This document shows, in pieces, positions 12,184 to 23,810 of a stretch of DNA of 64,000 nucleotides (the first letter of the stretch is position 1; every line of letters begins with the position of its first letter). The translations under genes and the position numbers were made by a program. Origin of the DNA: Cryptomeria japonica (Eukaryota > Streptophyta > Pinopsida > Cupressales > Cupressaceae); the NCBI RefSeq assembly GCF_030272615.1, contig NC_081410.1:121830640-121894639 (forward strand), given 5' to 3'. A model generated the notes under the pieces. The model had not been told where the DNA came from. It did no database searches and saw nothing but the letters and a program-made list of their open reading frames with translations.

Positions 12184-12195
12184 GCTCTGATACCA
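12184..12195 (-). other. Primer-binding site of copia B1
   Basis: The minus strand reads TGGTATCAGAGC two bases after the 5' LTR terminus ACTATCA, the standard copia initiator-Met PBS. Confidence 0.92.
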
Positions 12196-12197
12196 AT

Positions 12198-13728
12198 TGA
12201 TAGTTCTGATACTTAATATAAGTACAGATCCAATAGCCAATAAGATGAGAGGGGGGGGGTGAATCATACAAACTTAATCATCCATAAAAACATCAGATTC
12301 AACCTCAGTAACACATATATTAGTCATATAACCAAAAACTGTCAAACATGCAAACTCAAAAGCATATGAACAATATAAACCTCATAACACCAGATTTAAC
12401 ATGGAAACCCAAATAGGAAAAAACCACTGTGGGATTTTGGACCCACTAAGAAATATACTCTTCTAGAGTATGCTCGGTTAAAAGCAAATCCTGTTGAAGA
12501 TTACAAACACATTGCTAGATGTGACCCGATTAAGGGATTTCCCTCAGATCTGTTAGGATCTTCACTTTGTTAGAAGTGACCTTGTCAAAGGATTTCAAAC
12601 ACTCAATTAGAATGTCACCTTGTTAGAGGATTTACATATAAGACTGTTAAGTCCACTCGGTTAAGAGATTTCCTGTCACTTTCACAAAATAACAGTAATA
12701 CAATCTGTCTGCAACTTCACATCTAAAATGCTAAAGCAGATTCCTATTTGTTCAAAACAATCTAGACATAGAACTAATCTTGTCTATCTGTTGGGCATCA
12801 ATACTCTGTTATTCTAACAGGTCTTCAAGCTTATGTGCTTGGTAATCACTATGTAGCATCCCTGTGCATACACTTGCCCACATGCATTGTTTATCAACAG
12901 TTTCCTATTTATAAACAATCTTCTAATTGCTTAATCTCTTTGATCACATTTCCCATGATCAATCATAGCCATCAGATCCTCAATCTTGTCCTAGTTCATT
13001 ATATCTTTCGATCTGAAAATGTTTTACCCTGCCTTGGAACTTGCACATTCACCTTGGAACTTGTGTTAGGGTAATGCGGTTCAATCTGAGTTGTAGATCT
13101 TCTTGCCGACTTTCCATTGCCTTAGATTCATTAACAAACTTCATCCACGGCTTACCAATCATTGATCCACTCTAGCTCATCAGCATCATTCATTAAATAT
13201 CACATGTAAAAATTTAATGCATTCTTTTGTAGCTCGGTTTCAACTCGATGAATACTAAACTTCACTCGGTAGACATTCTGTCTTCATTAACCGACTACGA
13301 TAACCTTAGGGTTTACCGACTAGGTTCCTTAGGATTTACCGACTAGCTTCTTTGTCTGATAACATAGTATAGTATTAACCTTTACATTTTACAACATATG
13401 TATGATGTTAAAACAATCTAAAATATCAAGATCTCATCATTGTCTGACTCGGTAGAGTTGCCCATCGAATAACTTATCCCCTTATTCATCATATTCTTTC
13501 CTGTGTCTTTACCGACTTCTTTATAATCTTCATATCATACTTCTCAAGAAATGGCAACATCATACTGAATTAGAAAATTAATTTCTTGACATAAATGACA
13601 AAATAATAATATCAAGATAGTAAAACATCTTTAATCAGTTATGTCCATAATCATCAACAACCTTCTCAATATCCTTATTGAAATGTCAACAATCTTTCAT
13701 TGTCTGTTATAATGTAATATTGCCAACA
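12198..13728 (-). repeat. 5' LTR of copia B1
   Basis: A 1,531-bp LTR with TGATAGTTC and GCCAACA ends. On the minus strand it carries a TATA box (TTTATAAATAGG, within about 12914-12930), a G-run at 12250-12259 and the GTTAAGGGATTT motif array. It is the same family as the LTRs of copia B2 (17625-19175 and 23826-25360). Confidence 0.9.
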
Positions 13729-14197
13729 ATTTCATGGCGGCTGATAACCCATCACGCGTTATCACCGTTTGACAAACTTCGCACATTCCCGAGGTAGATA
13801 GGAATAGTCTTCTTCATGCAAGATCCTTGACGCGCACAGAGCTTACGTGGCAACACAATCTGTTCTCCGTTATACTGTTAACTCATCACACAAAGATCAC
13901 CGATTGAGTCACACAGGCTTGAGGTACTCCAACCAGAAATCCTGAAGTGGAAACTACCTACCAACCAGTAGTCACATAATGCTTCCATGTGTCAGTTCCC
14001 ATAACTACATGCCAGTTCATCTTGAACAAATATGCCGCTTCACTTTGGCATATATACCGGTTCATACATATGCCAGTTCTCTCTTCTCACCTATCACTCA
14101 CCTATCACATGTGCTGGTTCACATCATGTCACATATTGACATCAATGACAACATACAATATCATTATGTCTTCATGCCGGTTCACATAATGCCAACA
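13729..14197 (-). repeat. 5' LTR of copia A, proximal part
   Basis: Continuation of the LTR split by copia B1. It begins with the second ATTTC target copy, matches about 2943-3408 of the other LTR, and ends at ATGCCAACA directly against the TGATC target duplication. A TATATA-type box on the minus strand near 14048-14058 is a reasonable promoter candidate. Confidence 0.9.
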
Positions 14198-14809
14198 TGA
14201 TCTAGTGTGTGTGGTGAATGCGATCACTGAAGAATATATTTACATTTTACAATTACATCAACATATGATAAATCTGATGTTATGGTTAATGTGTATGATG
14301 GTTTCTCTTGTCCTAATATTGGATCTATTACTCTCCCCATTGGGGTTGGTACTAAGTGCTTAGATGTGATTTTTGCTATCAGTCCTACATTGGATCAATT
14401 TTATGAGAATTTGGGACATCCATGGCTCTCTTCCATGAAAGCCATCCTTTCTACTATTCATAAACATCTAAAATTTTCTCATAATGGCACTATCATAATA
14501 ATTAATCATAGCATATATCAACCCATGGCAAGGCATGGAAATTTCATTCTCGATTATTGTTGGCCTAAAAAACTTGAATCTTTTAAGCCTCGAAGTGATG
14601 CCCTTTTTCTATCTTATCAGAAGTGGAAAAATGAGATGATATCATCTTTGACTAAGCCTAGAGACCCTATACCTATTCTTCCTCCTTGTGATGGATCCAG
14701 TATCCTTCACACACCTTTTATTCCTCCTATATATGTTGCAATCAAAGATTACTTTAGTGGTGAATATTCGCCAATGGTGAATTTTTCACGTCCGCGACCT
14801 AGGAAATAG
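14198..14809 (+). pseudogene. Ty3/gypsy protease region, 3' part of the split gag-protease gene
   Basis: This continues the frame broken at 1787. After the TSD comes an SSVCVVNAITEEYIY stretch, which is the position following the D-G-G-S active-site box. A 1-base frameshift near 14265 leads into DKSDVMVNVYDGFSCP, TLPIGVGTKCLDVIFAI and GHPWLSSMKAILSTIHKHLKF, the typical C-terminal half of a plant gypsy retropepsin. It ends in a Pro-rich tail and a TAG at 14807. No RT follows, so this element either lacked RT or was truncated. The active-site aspartate segment is destroyed by the copia insertion. Confidence 0.8.
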
Positions 14810-15335
14810 CGAATATTTTGTACCGACTAGGGGTGGCCATGTCGTGAGAACATATCAATTTCCATTGAAGTCACGGCCCGATCGCCATATGTTTTATGTA
14901 ATTAAATATTTCTATGCGATGATTTTGCCAATAAAATATATGGTGGACACACGGTAAATTTAATTATTTCACCTACACTCTCTGAGGGTGCCTTAATAGA
15001 TGACCTTAATTTGCCTGTAGGCATGTGAAGATTTGTTAGCTAGGGGGACCCAATTCGCATGACATTTTGCCGACGTGTGTCTCCATTCACCCCAACTTTT
15101 GCCAACTATATTGTATCTGCCAATTATTTGGACGACCTATAATCGCCTCGAAAATTACATAAGTAGTATTTGGATGACCTATAATCACCTCGAAAATTAC
15201 ATAAGTCATGTTATAGTTACGCGAGATTCGCCAAATATTTGTATACCATAGAATTCATCATATAAGGATTGGTATAAATACATGCAAAGATCAGATCTAT
15301 CTCAACACAATCTGGTGGGTTCTAGGCTCTGAATT
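14810..15335 (+). other. Spacer between gypsy remnant and hAT gene; possible gypsy LTR
   Basis: No coding sequence is seen. AGGGGTGGCCA followed by TGTCGTGAG at about 14828-14847 resembles a PPT plus LTR start, so part of this could be the gypsy 3' LTR; no partner LTR is in the window to prove it. A 42-bp direct repeat (units beginning TTTGGACGACCTATAAT and TTTGGATGACCTATAAT) lies at about 15128-15211. TTCGCCAAATAT-type motifs resemble those near 54080-54370. Confidence 0.4.
15273..15280 (+). promoter_or_regulatory. TATA box candidate of the hAT transposase gene
   Basis: TATAAATA lies 63 bp upstream of the ATG at 15336. A start of transcription about 30 bp downstream would leave a short leader. 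If 14839-15318 is really an LTR, the box would instead belong to that LTR. Confidence 0.45.
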
Positions 15336-17624
15336 ATGATCAATAGCGAAGTTTTAGAGCAAGGAAAATCATTGTTGTTGACTGCATTGGCGACTGCTAG
15401 TGACCTAAAGCCTAAAGGTGAGCGATCATATTTTTGAAGTGGTATATTATACATTATAGTCTATTATTGCTTCTTCAACAAATTGATATTTTTTTGGCAG
15501 CCTTTATTTCATTGGAGATGTCGAACAGGAAGAAGGGTAGGAAACCTAAATGTGGGGAAGGCCAAGAGAGGCCAACAAAAAGCAAAACATTGTCTTCGTA
15601 CTTTGGCATTGGAAAATATTGTGGTAAAAATCAGGAAGTTACATCATCACAAGTATAAGTACAAAATTTTCCACCTACACCGCATGTTGAAGACGATGAC
15701 GAACTTGATATCCCAGATCAGGATGATCTTGAAGAAGATTATCTGGTAGATACCCAAGCTAGCTAGAATGATATAATTGACTTGGGTGATAATGCCATTG
15801 ATGATAATGCATGGAAGGGGAAAAGAAAAGCCATATCAAAAAAGGGTGAACCACAATCAAAAAACGATCGAGAGTGGGATATGTTAGTGAGAAATTTTCA
15901 AATTAATTGGGCATCAAAGTACCCATTCATTGAACCAGTGGAGAATCCAATTGAAGGCGAGCCTCCAATAAAATGAAGGTGTAAGATTTGCACTTGGAAA
16001 CATAACAAGGAAATTAGGTTGCAGCTAAAATTTGACACAATAAAAAAGCATATGAGTAAAGTTTATGAAAAACAAATGATAGACGAGGTTGAAAAATCAA
16101 TGATAAGATGGAAAACAAAGGAGGAATGTAAGCATGTGAGGAATGCCGAAGAGTATTATTTTCATGAGAAAATGTAGACGAAGCTTGTTGAAGTTAAAGG
16201 TTCTATTGAAGCTATTTTTGGAAAAGCAATGCAAATAGAACAACTGTGAAAAGTTGTTCAGTTAAGCATTGTTTTTTATATTTTGACCAGAGGGCGTGCT
16301 ATGACAGATTTCCCATCAATTAGTGGTTTATTACACTTTTGGAAAGTTCCTAACTATCCTAATAGACACTGGGCAATAAACAGTGGATGGGAATGGGCAA
16401 GTTGTCTTGCTAAGGTTGAAAAAGAAGATGTAAAGGAAAAAATAAGAGAGTCAAACTTTATTGCATTTTCTTTAGACGAAGTTACAGCAGTAGACAATAC
16501 TTCATGGGTATGCATGCATGTTTATATAGTAGAGAATCATACCCGCCAACCTCATCTACTATTTGTTGCTAAAATGAAGGAGAGTGCGATAGCGAAAAAT
16601 TTATTTCAACTAGTAAAGAGAAGTTTAATTGAATATAGAGGTATGGATGACATGACGGTAGCCAAAAAATTGGTTTGTGTTGGAACAGATGGAGCTTCAG
16701 TAATGCAAGGTCACAGGAACTGTCTTTGTACAAAGATTGAAACTTCATTTGCACCGTACATTATTGCAATTCACTACATAGCTCACATAATGAATCTAGC
16801 TTTTGGAATTGTGAGCAAGTTTGCTTCGGTTAAAAAAATTAAAATTTTAATCACAGAGCTCTACTCACACTTCTGTCGAAGTCCCAAGCGATTTATGGAA
16901 TTTCAACACTTTGTTGATGGAATAACTGATGGGAACAAGCTTCTCAAGGATAATGATACCAGATGGATCTCTTTTGATGGTCCAGCGCATCGAGTATTTT
17001 CAGACTATCCATCCTTGATTGGACTATTTCACACAACTCGCGACAAATCAGATCAACCAAAATTTCCTAAACTTCTTCGTAGGTTAAGTAATTTAGAGAC
17101 ACTCTTAACTTTAGCAGCTCTTATGCCCATGCTATAGGAAATGAGGAATATTATGAAGGCTACCCAAAAAAGAGCTCTATATATTATATAATATGCTACG
17201 TTGCATAAGATGACATGCATGACCCTCGACAATCTCTATCAAAATCAACCAACACTATCTAATGAAAAATTTGTTAAGTGGCGGACACTCACAGATTTGA
17301 ACAATCCTGATAACTTTTTACAAATTGGTGCATATGGGGAGGTATGTGCCAATGTACAGGGATTTGAGATACCAATGAACTTCTATGCCATGGTTGACCC
17401 CGAGGAACCAGGAAAGTGCCCCAAGAAGCAACTAGCAAGAGTTACAAGGGAAGATTTCGACAAGATTGTTGAGTCTGTAACTGCTTCTGTGAAGAAAATT
17501 GCATATGATCTTTCCTCACAAATTACAAGCAGATTCCCTCTTGACAACCTTCTCGAAGCCATGTCTATTGTGTTTCCTCATTATTGGAGCCTCAACATTG
17601 TATTTGATTTTCAAAGTAAGCTAC
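15336..17624 (+). pseudogene. hAT transposase, ZNF862-like type, N-terminal and core part
   Basis: Decayed transposase of a hAT DNA transposon. Exon 1 (ATG 15336 to 15417) splices in frame across 15418-15500 to MSNRKKGRKPKC. The same frame then runs to 17624 with only in-frame stops (15656, 15764, 15974, 16175, 16247, 17135, 17189) and no frameshift. Domains: an acidic linker, a TTF/BED-like zinc finger (RCKICTWKHNKE...IKKHMSK, about 15976-16060), then the RNase H-like catalytic core with FIAFSLDEVTAVDNTSW (first Asp) and LVCVGTDGASVMQGH (second Asp), CTKIETSFAPY and DNDTRWISFDG. The last segment before the copia insertion is EAMSIVFPHYW. The C-terminus is at 25361-25976. The gene would excise and insert its own element; this copy is dead. 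Confidence 0.88.
15418..15500 (+). other. Predicted first intron of the hAT gene
   Basis: GTGAGC donor, T-rich tract and TTTTTTTGGCAG acceptor bound 83 bp. Joining the flanks keeps the 27-codon upstream reading frame (MINSEVLEQGKS...) continuous with the transposase frame. That frame agreement is the main support. Confidence 0.5.
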
Positions 17625-18442
17625 TGTTGGAAATATTGCATTATAACAGACAATGAAAGATTGTTGGCATTTCATAAGGATATTGAGAAGGTTGTTGATG
17701 ATTATGGATTCAACTGATTAAAGATGTTTACTGTCTTGATATTATTATTTTGTCATTGATGTCAAGAAATTGATTTTCTAATTCAGTATGATGTTGCCAT
17801 ATCTTGAGAAGTATGATTTAAAGAATATAAAGATGTCTGTAAAAGAGACAAGAAAGAATATGATGAATAAGGGGATGAATAAGGTATTCAATGGGAAACT
17901 ACTACCGAGTCAGACAATGATGAGATCATGATGTTTAGATTGTTTTAACATCATACATATGTTGTAAATTGTAAAGGTCAATACTATACTATGTTACCAA
18001 GCAAAGAACCTAGTCGGTAAACCCTAAGGTTATCGCTATCCGTTAATGAAGGTGGAATGTCTACCGAGTGAAGTTTAGTATTCACCGAGTTATAACCAAG
18101 TTCCTACCGAGTTGTAACCGAGCTATAATAGAATGCATTAAATGTTTGCATGCATTATTTAATGAAGGAAGCTGATGAGCTGGAACTGATTAAATGATTG
18201 GTGAGCCGTGGATGAAGTTTGTTAATGAATCTAAGGCAATGGAAAGTCGGCATGAAGATCTACAGTGCATATTGAACTGCAATACCCTGACACAAGTTCC
18301 AAGAAATGTTTGCAAGTTCAAAGGTGGGGTAAAACATTTTCAGATTGAAAGATGTATTGAACCTGGACAAGATTGAAGATCCGATGGCTATGGTTGATCA
18401 TGGGAAATGTGATCAAGGAGATTAAGCGGTCATCTAATTGTT

Positions 18443-18450
18443 TATAAATA
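18443..18450 (+). promoter_or_regulatory. TATA box of copia B2 5' LTR
   Basis: TATAAATA in the context TTGTTTATAAATAGG, repeated at 24644-24651 in the 3' LTR and on the minus strand near 12918 in the copia B1 5' LTR. Conservation of position in three LTRs supports it as the U3 promoter. Confidence 0.7.
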
Positions 18451-19097
18451 GGAAATTGTTGATAAACAATGTATGCGGGCAAGTGTATGCATGGGGATGC
18501 TACATAGTGATTACCGAGCACAGAAGCTTGAGGACTTGTTTGAATAACAGAGTATAGAAGCCTAGTAGATAGACAAGATTAGTTCTATGTCTAGATTGTA
18601 TTGAACAAATAGGAATCTGCTTTAGCATTTTAGATGTGAAGTTGCAGATAGAGTTTTATTACTGTTATTTTGAGAAAGTGACAGAAAATCTCTTAACCGA
18701 GTGGACTTAACAGTCTTATTTGTAAAACCCTCTAGCAAGGTGACATTTCGATTGAGTGTTTGAAATCCTTTAACAAGGTCACTTCTACCAAGGTTAAGAT
18801 CCTAACAGATCTGAGGGAAATCCCTTAACTGGGTCACATCTAGCAATGTGTTTGTAATCTTTAACAAGATTTGCTTTTAACCGAGCATACTCTAGAAGAG
18901 TATATTTCTTAGTGGGTCTAAAATCCCACAGTGGTTTTTCCCTATTTGAGTTTCCACATTAAATCTGGTGTTACGAGGTTTATGATGTTTATATGCTTTT
19001 GAGTTTGCATGTTTGACAATTTTGGTTATATTACTGATATATATGTTACTGAGGTTGAATTTGATGTTTTTATGGATGATTAAGTTTGTATGATTCA

Positions 19098-19121
19098 CCC
19101 CCCCCCCCCCCCCCCCCCCCC
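19098..19121. repeat. Poly-C run in copia B2 5' LTR
   Basis: 24 consecutive C. The same position has 8-9 C in the 3' LTR (about 25299-25307) and an interrupted or 9-10 base G-run in the minus-oriented copies, so this LTR has an expanded homopolymer or a sequencing/assembly length error. Confidence 0.8.
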
Positions 19122-19177
19122 GTCTCATCTTGTTGGCTATTGGATCTGTACTTATATTAAGTATCAGAACTATCAAT

Positions 19178-19189
19178 TGCTATCAGAGC
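19178..19189 (+). other. Primer-binding site of copia B2 (one mismatch)
   Basis: TGCTATCAGAGC stands two bases after the LTR. It differs by one base from the TGGTATCAGAGC of copia A and B1, so this copy would prime with a mismatch if transcribed. Confidence 0.85.
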
Positions 19190-19240
19190 TTTGGACTTCG
19201 AAATGAAAAATTTAAAGGCACTTGAGTTAAAGATCCAAAG

Positions 19241-22200
19241 ATGTATAAGAGGGATGCACCAAAGCTAAACAAGTCAAGTTTCTCTACATGGTAGAAAAGG
19301 ATGAAGCTACATCTATCAGGAGTTGGAGAATATGATGTATACTATCTGGAGAATGATTTTGTTACACTGAGCACCTATCCATTGACTATGGAAGAGATAA
19401 AGGCAAAGAAAGAACATATTCAAGCAATGATTGAAATAACATCTGCATTGACCGATTCAAAGTTTAATGACCTAGAAGGCTGCAATGATGCAAAGGCAAT
19501 GTGGGATAAGATCATATCAGTATATGAAGGAGATGAACATGTTCAAAGAGAAAAAGTAGATAGTCTAAGAGGACAACTTGAAACTATGAGGATGAATGAA
19601 AGTGAGAACATAACTCAGTACAGTACAAGACTAAAGGAGGTTGTCAATCAAATCAAAGGAGCAGGTGGAACTATTGAAGAAAAGGATATAACAAGTAAGT
19701 TGTTGAGAACCCTTCTACCATCTTATGCAATCCGAGTATCTGCAATCAATGAATTGAGGTCTGTACCTAATATGTCGGTTTCTTTAGATGCTACTATTGG
19801 TAAGCTACATGCATTTGAGCTAAGTAATTTTGATAACAGTGGATCTTCGGTAAATAAAGTTGAATCAGCATTTAGTTCTTTTCATCTTGATGAATCTAAT
19901 GATTACAATGAAAGAAAGTATAAGTACTCTGAAGGAGATCACAATGGAGCAAGTGAAAGATTTCATAAGAACATGGAAGAAGTACACAAACTATATGAGG
20001 AAATCAGAAAGCAAGAGGAGTTTGAAGTACTACTAGCCAAAAGGTTACTGAGAGGCAAAGGTAAGTATAATGGGAAACTACCTTTGAAATGTTTCAATTG
20101 TGATAAAATAGGACATATGGCTTCTAACTATCCTGACAAATATTTTACTGAAAAGATAGATTACCGAGATAATAGACAGAAAGATAATCATTATAGAGGA
20201 CACCGAGACTTCAGAAGAAGAGATAAAAAGACATGCTTAATAGCTGATGAGGAATCCAATGATGATAAATCAGATGAGACTGATATAGAGGAAGTAGTTT
20301 ATGTGGCTATCAAAGATGGATCAGATGAAGAAAGGTATGAAGAAAAAGCCCTAATATCTCACATAAACACTAATGATTCTTGGATTATGGATAGTGGATG
20401 CTCACATCATATGACAGGAGATAAACACAAGTTTGTTATATTAGAAGATTATGAGGGAGGCTATGTTAAATTTGGTAATGATGCACCATGTCTGGTAAAA
20501 GGTAAAGGATCTATAACACTTCTTGACAATGCAAGATGCAATGATGTTTATTGGGTTGAAGGTTTGAAATACAATTTGTTAAGTGTAGTACAACTAAACA
20601 ACATAGGTTACTGAATAGAATTTCAGAAAGGAATTGTCAAAGTTCATGACAAGAATGGAAAGTTAGCTACTACCGGGACACAAACAAAAGGTAACACATT
20701 TCACCTTGACTCAACTCGTAACAAGTGTTTGTATGCAAAGATAGATGATACCTGGTTATGGCATAAAAGGTTTTGTCATGTCAATTTTGATAATCTGATC
20801 AAAATAAGCAAGAAGCACTAAGTAAGAGGTCTACCGAGTCTTGAAAAACCTGAGAATGCTATGTGTCGAGGATGCCAGATGGGTAAGATGACAAGATCAA
20901 GCTTTACAAGTAAGTCTTACACTTCTAAGGGAATTTTAGATCTAGTGCATACTAATCTTTGTGGTCCTATGAAAGTTCAAAGTTATTATGGTGACAAATA
21001 TTTCATATTATTTGTGGATGACTATTCAAGGATGATGTCAGTAATGTTTTTAAAAGATAAATCAGAAGATTTTCAAATGTTTAAATGGTACAAGGAAACA
21101 GTTGAAAATGAAACAGGAAGACAACTGAAATGTCTTAGATAAAATAGAGGAGGAGAGTTCACATTTGATGAGTTCAACTTATTCTGCAATGATCATGGTA
21201 TTAAAAGACAAGTCTCTACATCGAGAACTCCACAACATAATGGAATAGCTGAGAGAAGAAACATATCTATTGTGGATTGTGCTAGAACACTGATGATTGA
21301 AAATAAGGTGCCACAAACATTTTGGAGAGAAGCAATAAGCACAACAATTTACACCTTGAACCGAGTTCAATTAAAGAAAGGTACTTTGAAGACACCATAT
21401 GAAATCTGGTATGATAAGAAACCTAATGTAAGTTATTTTAAAATCTTTGGAAGTAGATGCTATGTTCACAAAGATGATAGAAATGGCAAGTTTGATTAGA
21501 AAAGTGAAGAAGGAACATTTCTAGGTTATTCTTCTAGATGCAAAGCATTTAAATGTCTGATCAAATCATCTGACAAAATAGTAGAAAGTGCAAATGTGAA
21601 AATTGATGAATTTGCAGAAAGAAATGATGAAGGAAATTCCAAGGAACCAGAAGACTATGATGAATTTGTCTATGTTCAACCGAGAAGTCTTACCAAGAAG
21701 ATTGTTGAAGAAAATGAAGAGAATATCCAGTTACCGAGTGATGAAGAAGATCATACAGAGCCTACCAAGCTTGTATTAGCCAAGTATGTTAGAAGACATC
21801 ATGCACCAAGTTAGATTATAGGAGATAAGGATGATCCAGTGATGACAAGGAACAAATTGAGACAGAACACATGTTTGATATCTGAATTTGAACTGAGAAT
21901 AGTAAAAGAGGCATTTAACAGTGAAGATTGGATAAATGCTATGATAGAAGAGATTGATCAAATCAAGAAGAATGACACATGGACACTAATCCCAAGACCA
22001 AAGAACAAAAATGTAATCGGTACAAAGTGGATTTTCAGAAACAAGCTAAATGAAAAAGGAGAGGTCATTCGAAACAAAGCAAGACTAGTTTGCAAAGGTT
22101 ATGCTCAAGAAGAAGGAATTGATTATGGTGAAACTTTTGCACCTGTTGCTAGACTTGAAGGAGTAAGAACATTGTTGGCCTATGCTGCTTTCAAAAATTT

Positions 22201-23425
22201 CAAGGTATATCAAATGGATGTCAAATCTGCATTTCTGAATGGAATATTAGAAGAAGAAGTTTTTATTGAACAACCTGAAGGATTTATTGAAGACAATAAT
22301 AAAGATCAAGTATGTAAATTGAACAAAGCTTTATATGGTTTAAAACAAGCACCTAGAGCATGGTATGAAAGATTGCACTCTTATTTGATTAAGATTGGTT
22401 TTATAAGGACAAGTGAGAACAACAACATGTACATGAAGAATGATGAAAATGGAATACTGATCTCAGCCATATTTGTTGATGATATTATATTTTGTGGAAA
22501 TGACTCTTTATGCAAGAACTTTGGAAATGAAATGAGCAAAGAATTTGAGATATCATTAATTGGCGAGATAAAGTATTTTATAAGTTTACAGATACTGCAA
22601 ATGAAAAATGAGATTTTCATTACTCAATTGAAGTACATAAAGGAAATCTTGAAGAAATTTGGAATGTTGGATTCAAAACCAGTAAGTACTCCTATGACTA
22701 CCAATTGTAAATTATCAAAGAATGATGAATCTGCATCTGTTGATGAGACAATTTACTGATCCATGATTGGAAAGCTACAATATGTTGTTCACAGTAGACC
22801 AGACATAGCACATGCAGTAGGTATAGTTGCAAGATTCTCTACAAATCATAAGGAAACACACATGACAGCAATCAAAAGAATTTTTAGATACTTGAAAGGC
22901 ACTGAGGATTATGGCTTAGTATATCAGAAAGGAAATGATTTTGATTTAAAAGTTTATACTAATGTTGATTGGGCAGGCAACACTGATGACAGAAAAAGCA
23001 CAAGTGGAGGAGCTTTCTTTTTAGGAGAAAGACTAGTGAGTTGACTTAGCAAGAAACAAGGATGTGTTTCACAGTCAACAACAGAAGCTGAATACTTTGT
23101 TGCAGCACTGAATTGTACCAACATTGCATGGATCAAACAACTATTGGAAGGTATAAATGAGAAAGTTACCGAGTTAGTAACTATATTCTGTGACAATACT
23201 AGTGCCATTAATATTTCAAAAAACCCTGTTATGTACTCTAAGACAAAGCACATCTCTATCAAATATCATTATCTTAGAGAAGAAGCTCAAGAGAAGAAAG
23301 TGGTGTTGGAGTATGTTAGTACAAAGGAGCAAATAGCAGACATCTTCACCAAGCCACTACCAAGGGACACTTTTGAATATCTCAGAAGTAAGTTAGGGGT
23401 CCTACCCCTATCTTCTACTCACTGA
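19241..23425 (+). pseudogene. Copia B2 gag-pol polyprotein (single frame, eight in-frame stops)
   Basis: A complete copia polyprotein frame of 1,395 codons, starting at ATG 19241 (MYKRDAPKLNKSSFSTW) and ending at TGA 23423. No frameshift is present. Stops interrupt it at 19292, 20612, 20819, 21140, 21497, 21812, 22757 and 23042. Domains: gag (KLHLSGVGEYDVYYLE onward), zinc knuckle CFNCDKIGHMASNC-like with Tyr in place of the last Cys (CFNCDKIGHMASNY, about 20091-20132), protease WIMDSGCSHHMTG (about 20381), integrase finger (CRGCQMGKM) and core (DLVHTNLCGP has Asn where copia A has Asp; LFVDDYSRMM; NRGGEF), RT ([36 protein letters not shown] intact) and RNase H (DRKSTSGG). The altered knuckle and the Asp-to-Asn in the integrase core are further lesions. 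The terminal motif SKLGVLPL is shared with the other copies. Confidence 0.93.
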
Positions 23426-23810
23426 CTAAGTTCGGTGAAAGCATCAATCCGATGACTCTATTGAATATCTTTTAGGAGTTGATGTTGCATTACACAGTTT
23501 AGGATGTTTTCTAAAGGCGTATAGGAATTATTACAAGACATTATACAGGGAACAGGAATTAAAGGCAAAATGCTCTGACCAAGACTCAGTTGATACACAA
23601 CAATAGGATATCACTTCACACAGAAAGAAATTATGTTTTAGTTCTTTACTTTTTGGCATTGTTGTCAAAGGGGGAGAAGACTAATATCAGAGGAGAAGAC
23701 TAAAGAAAGAGGAGAAGTCTAATGTATGGGGGAGAGTATTTCAACATTTCAGAATCACAACTATCTATCCGAATCTTTTAAAGGTCAAATCAATCGGTTT
23801 TGCCATCAAT
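23426..23810. other. Non-coding 3' internal segment of copia B2
   Basis: About 385 bp between pol and the PPT. Purine-rich repeats of the GGAGAAGACTAA type lie at 23669-23740, matching the CT-rich segment of copia B1 on the opposite strand. No coding sequence is seen. Confidence 0.6.

Larger units (their letters stand above)
8928..13728 (-). mobile_element. Ty1/copia retrotransposon, family B copy 1, internally deleted
   Basis: A 4,801-bp copia in minus orientation, nested in the 5' LTR of copia A, with TSD ATTTC at 8923-8927 and 13729-13733. Its ends read TGATAGTTC and GCCAACA. It has 3' LTR 8928-10364, PPT 10365-10380, a shortened internal region of 1,833 bp, PBS 12184-12195 and 5' LTR 12198-13728. 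About 2.9 kb of coding sequence present in copy 2 (equivalent to about 19766-22648) is missing, taking away protease, integrase and most of RT. It could only have moved before the deletion. Confidence 0.93.
1788..14197 (-). mobile_element. Ty1/copia retrotransposon, family A, with a nested family B copia
   Basis: A complete but decayed copia element in minus orientation. It is flanked by the 5-bp target duplication TGATC (1783-1787 and 14198-14202) and interrupts gypsy gag-protease. Its parts are: 3' LTR 1788-3408, PPT 3409-3420, internal region to 7773, PBS 7760-7771, and 5' LTR 7774-8927 continuing at 13729-14197. The 5' LTR is split by copia B1. Domain order on the minus strand is gag, zinc knuckle, protease, integrase, RT, RNase H, which is the copia order (integrase before RT). 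Excluding the nested insertion it is about 7.6 kb. Confidence 0.92.
17625..19175 (+). repeat. 5' LTR of copia B2
   Basis: A 1,551-bp LTR starting TGTTGGAAATATTGC and ending GAACTATCA. It has a TATA box at 18443-18450, the GTTAAG/GTTAGG motif array (as the reverse complement) at about 18680-18880, a GTGG..CCAC hairpin at 18930-18957 and a 24-base C-run at 19098-19121. Confidence 0.93.
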
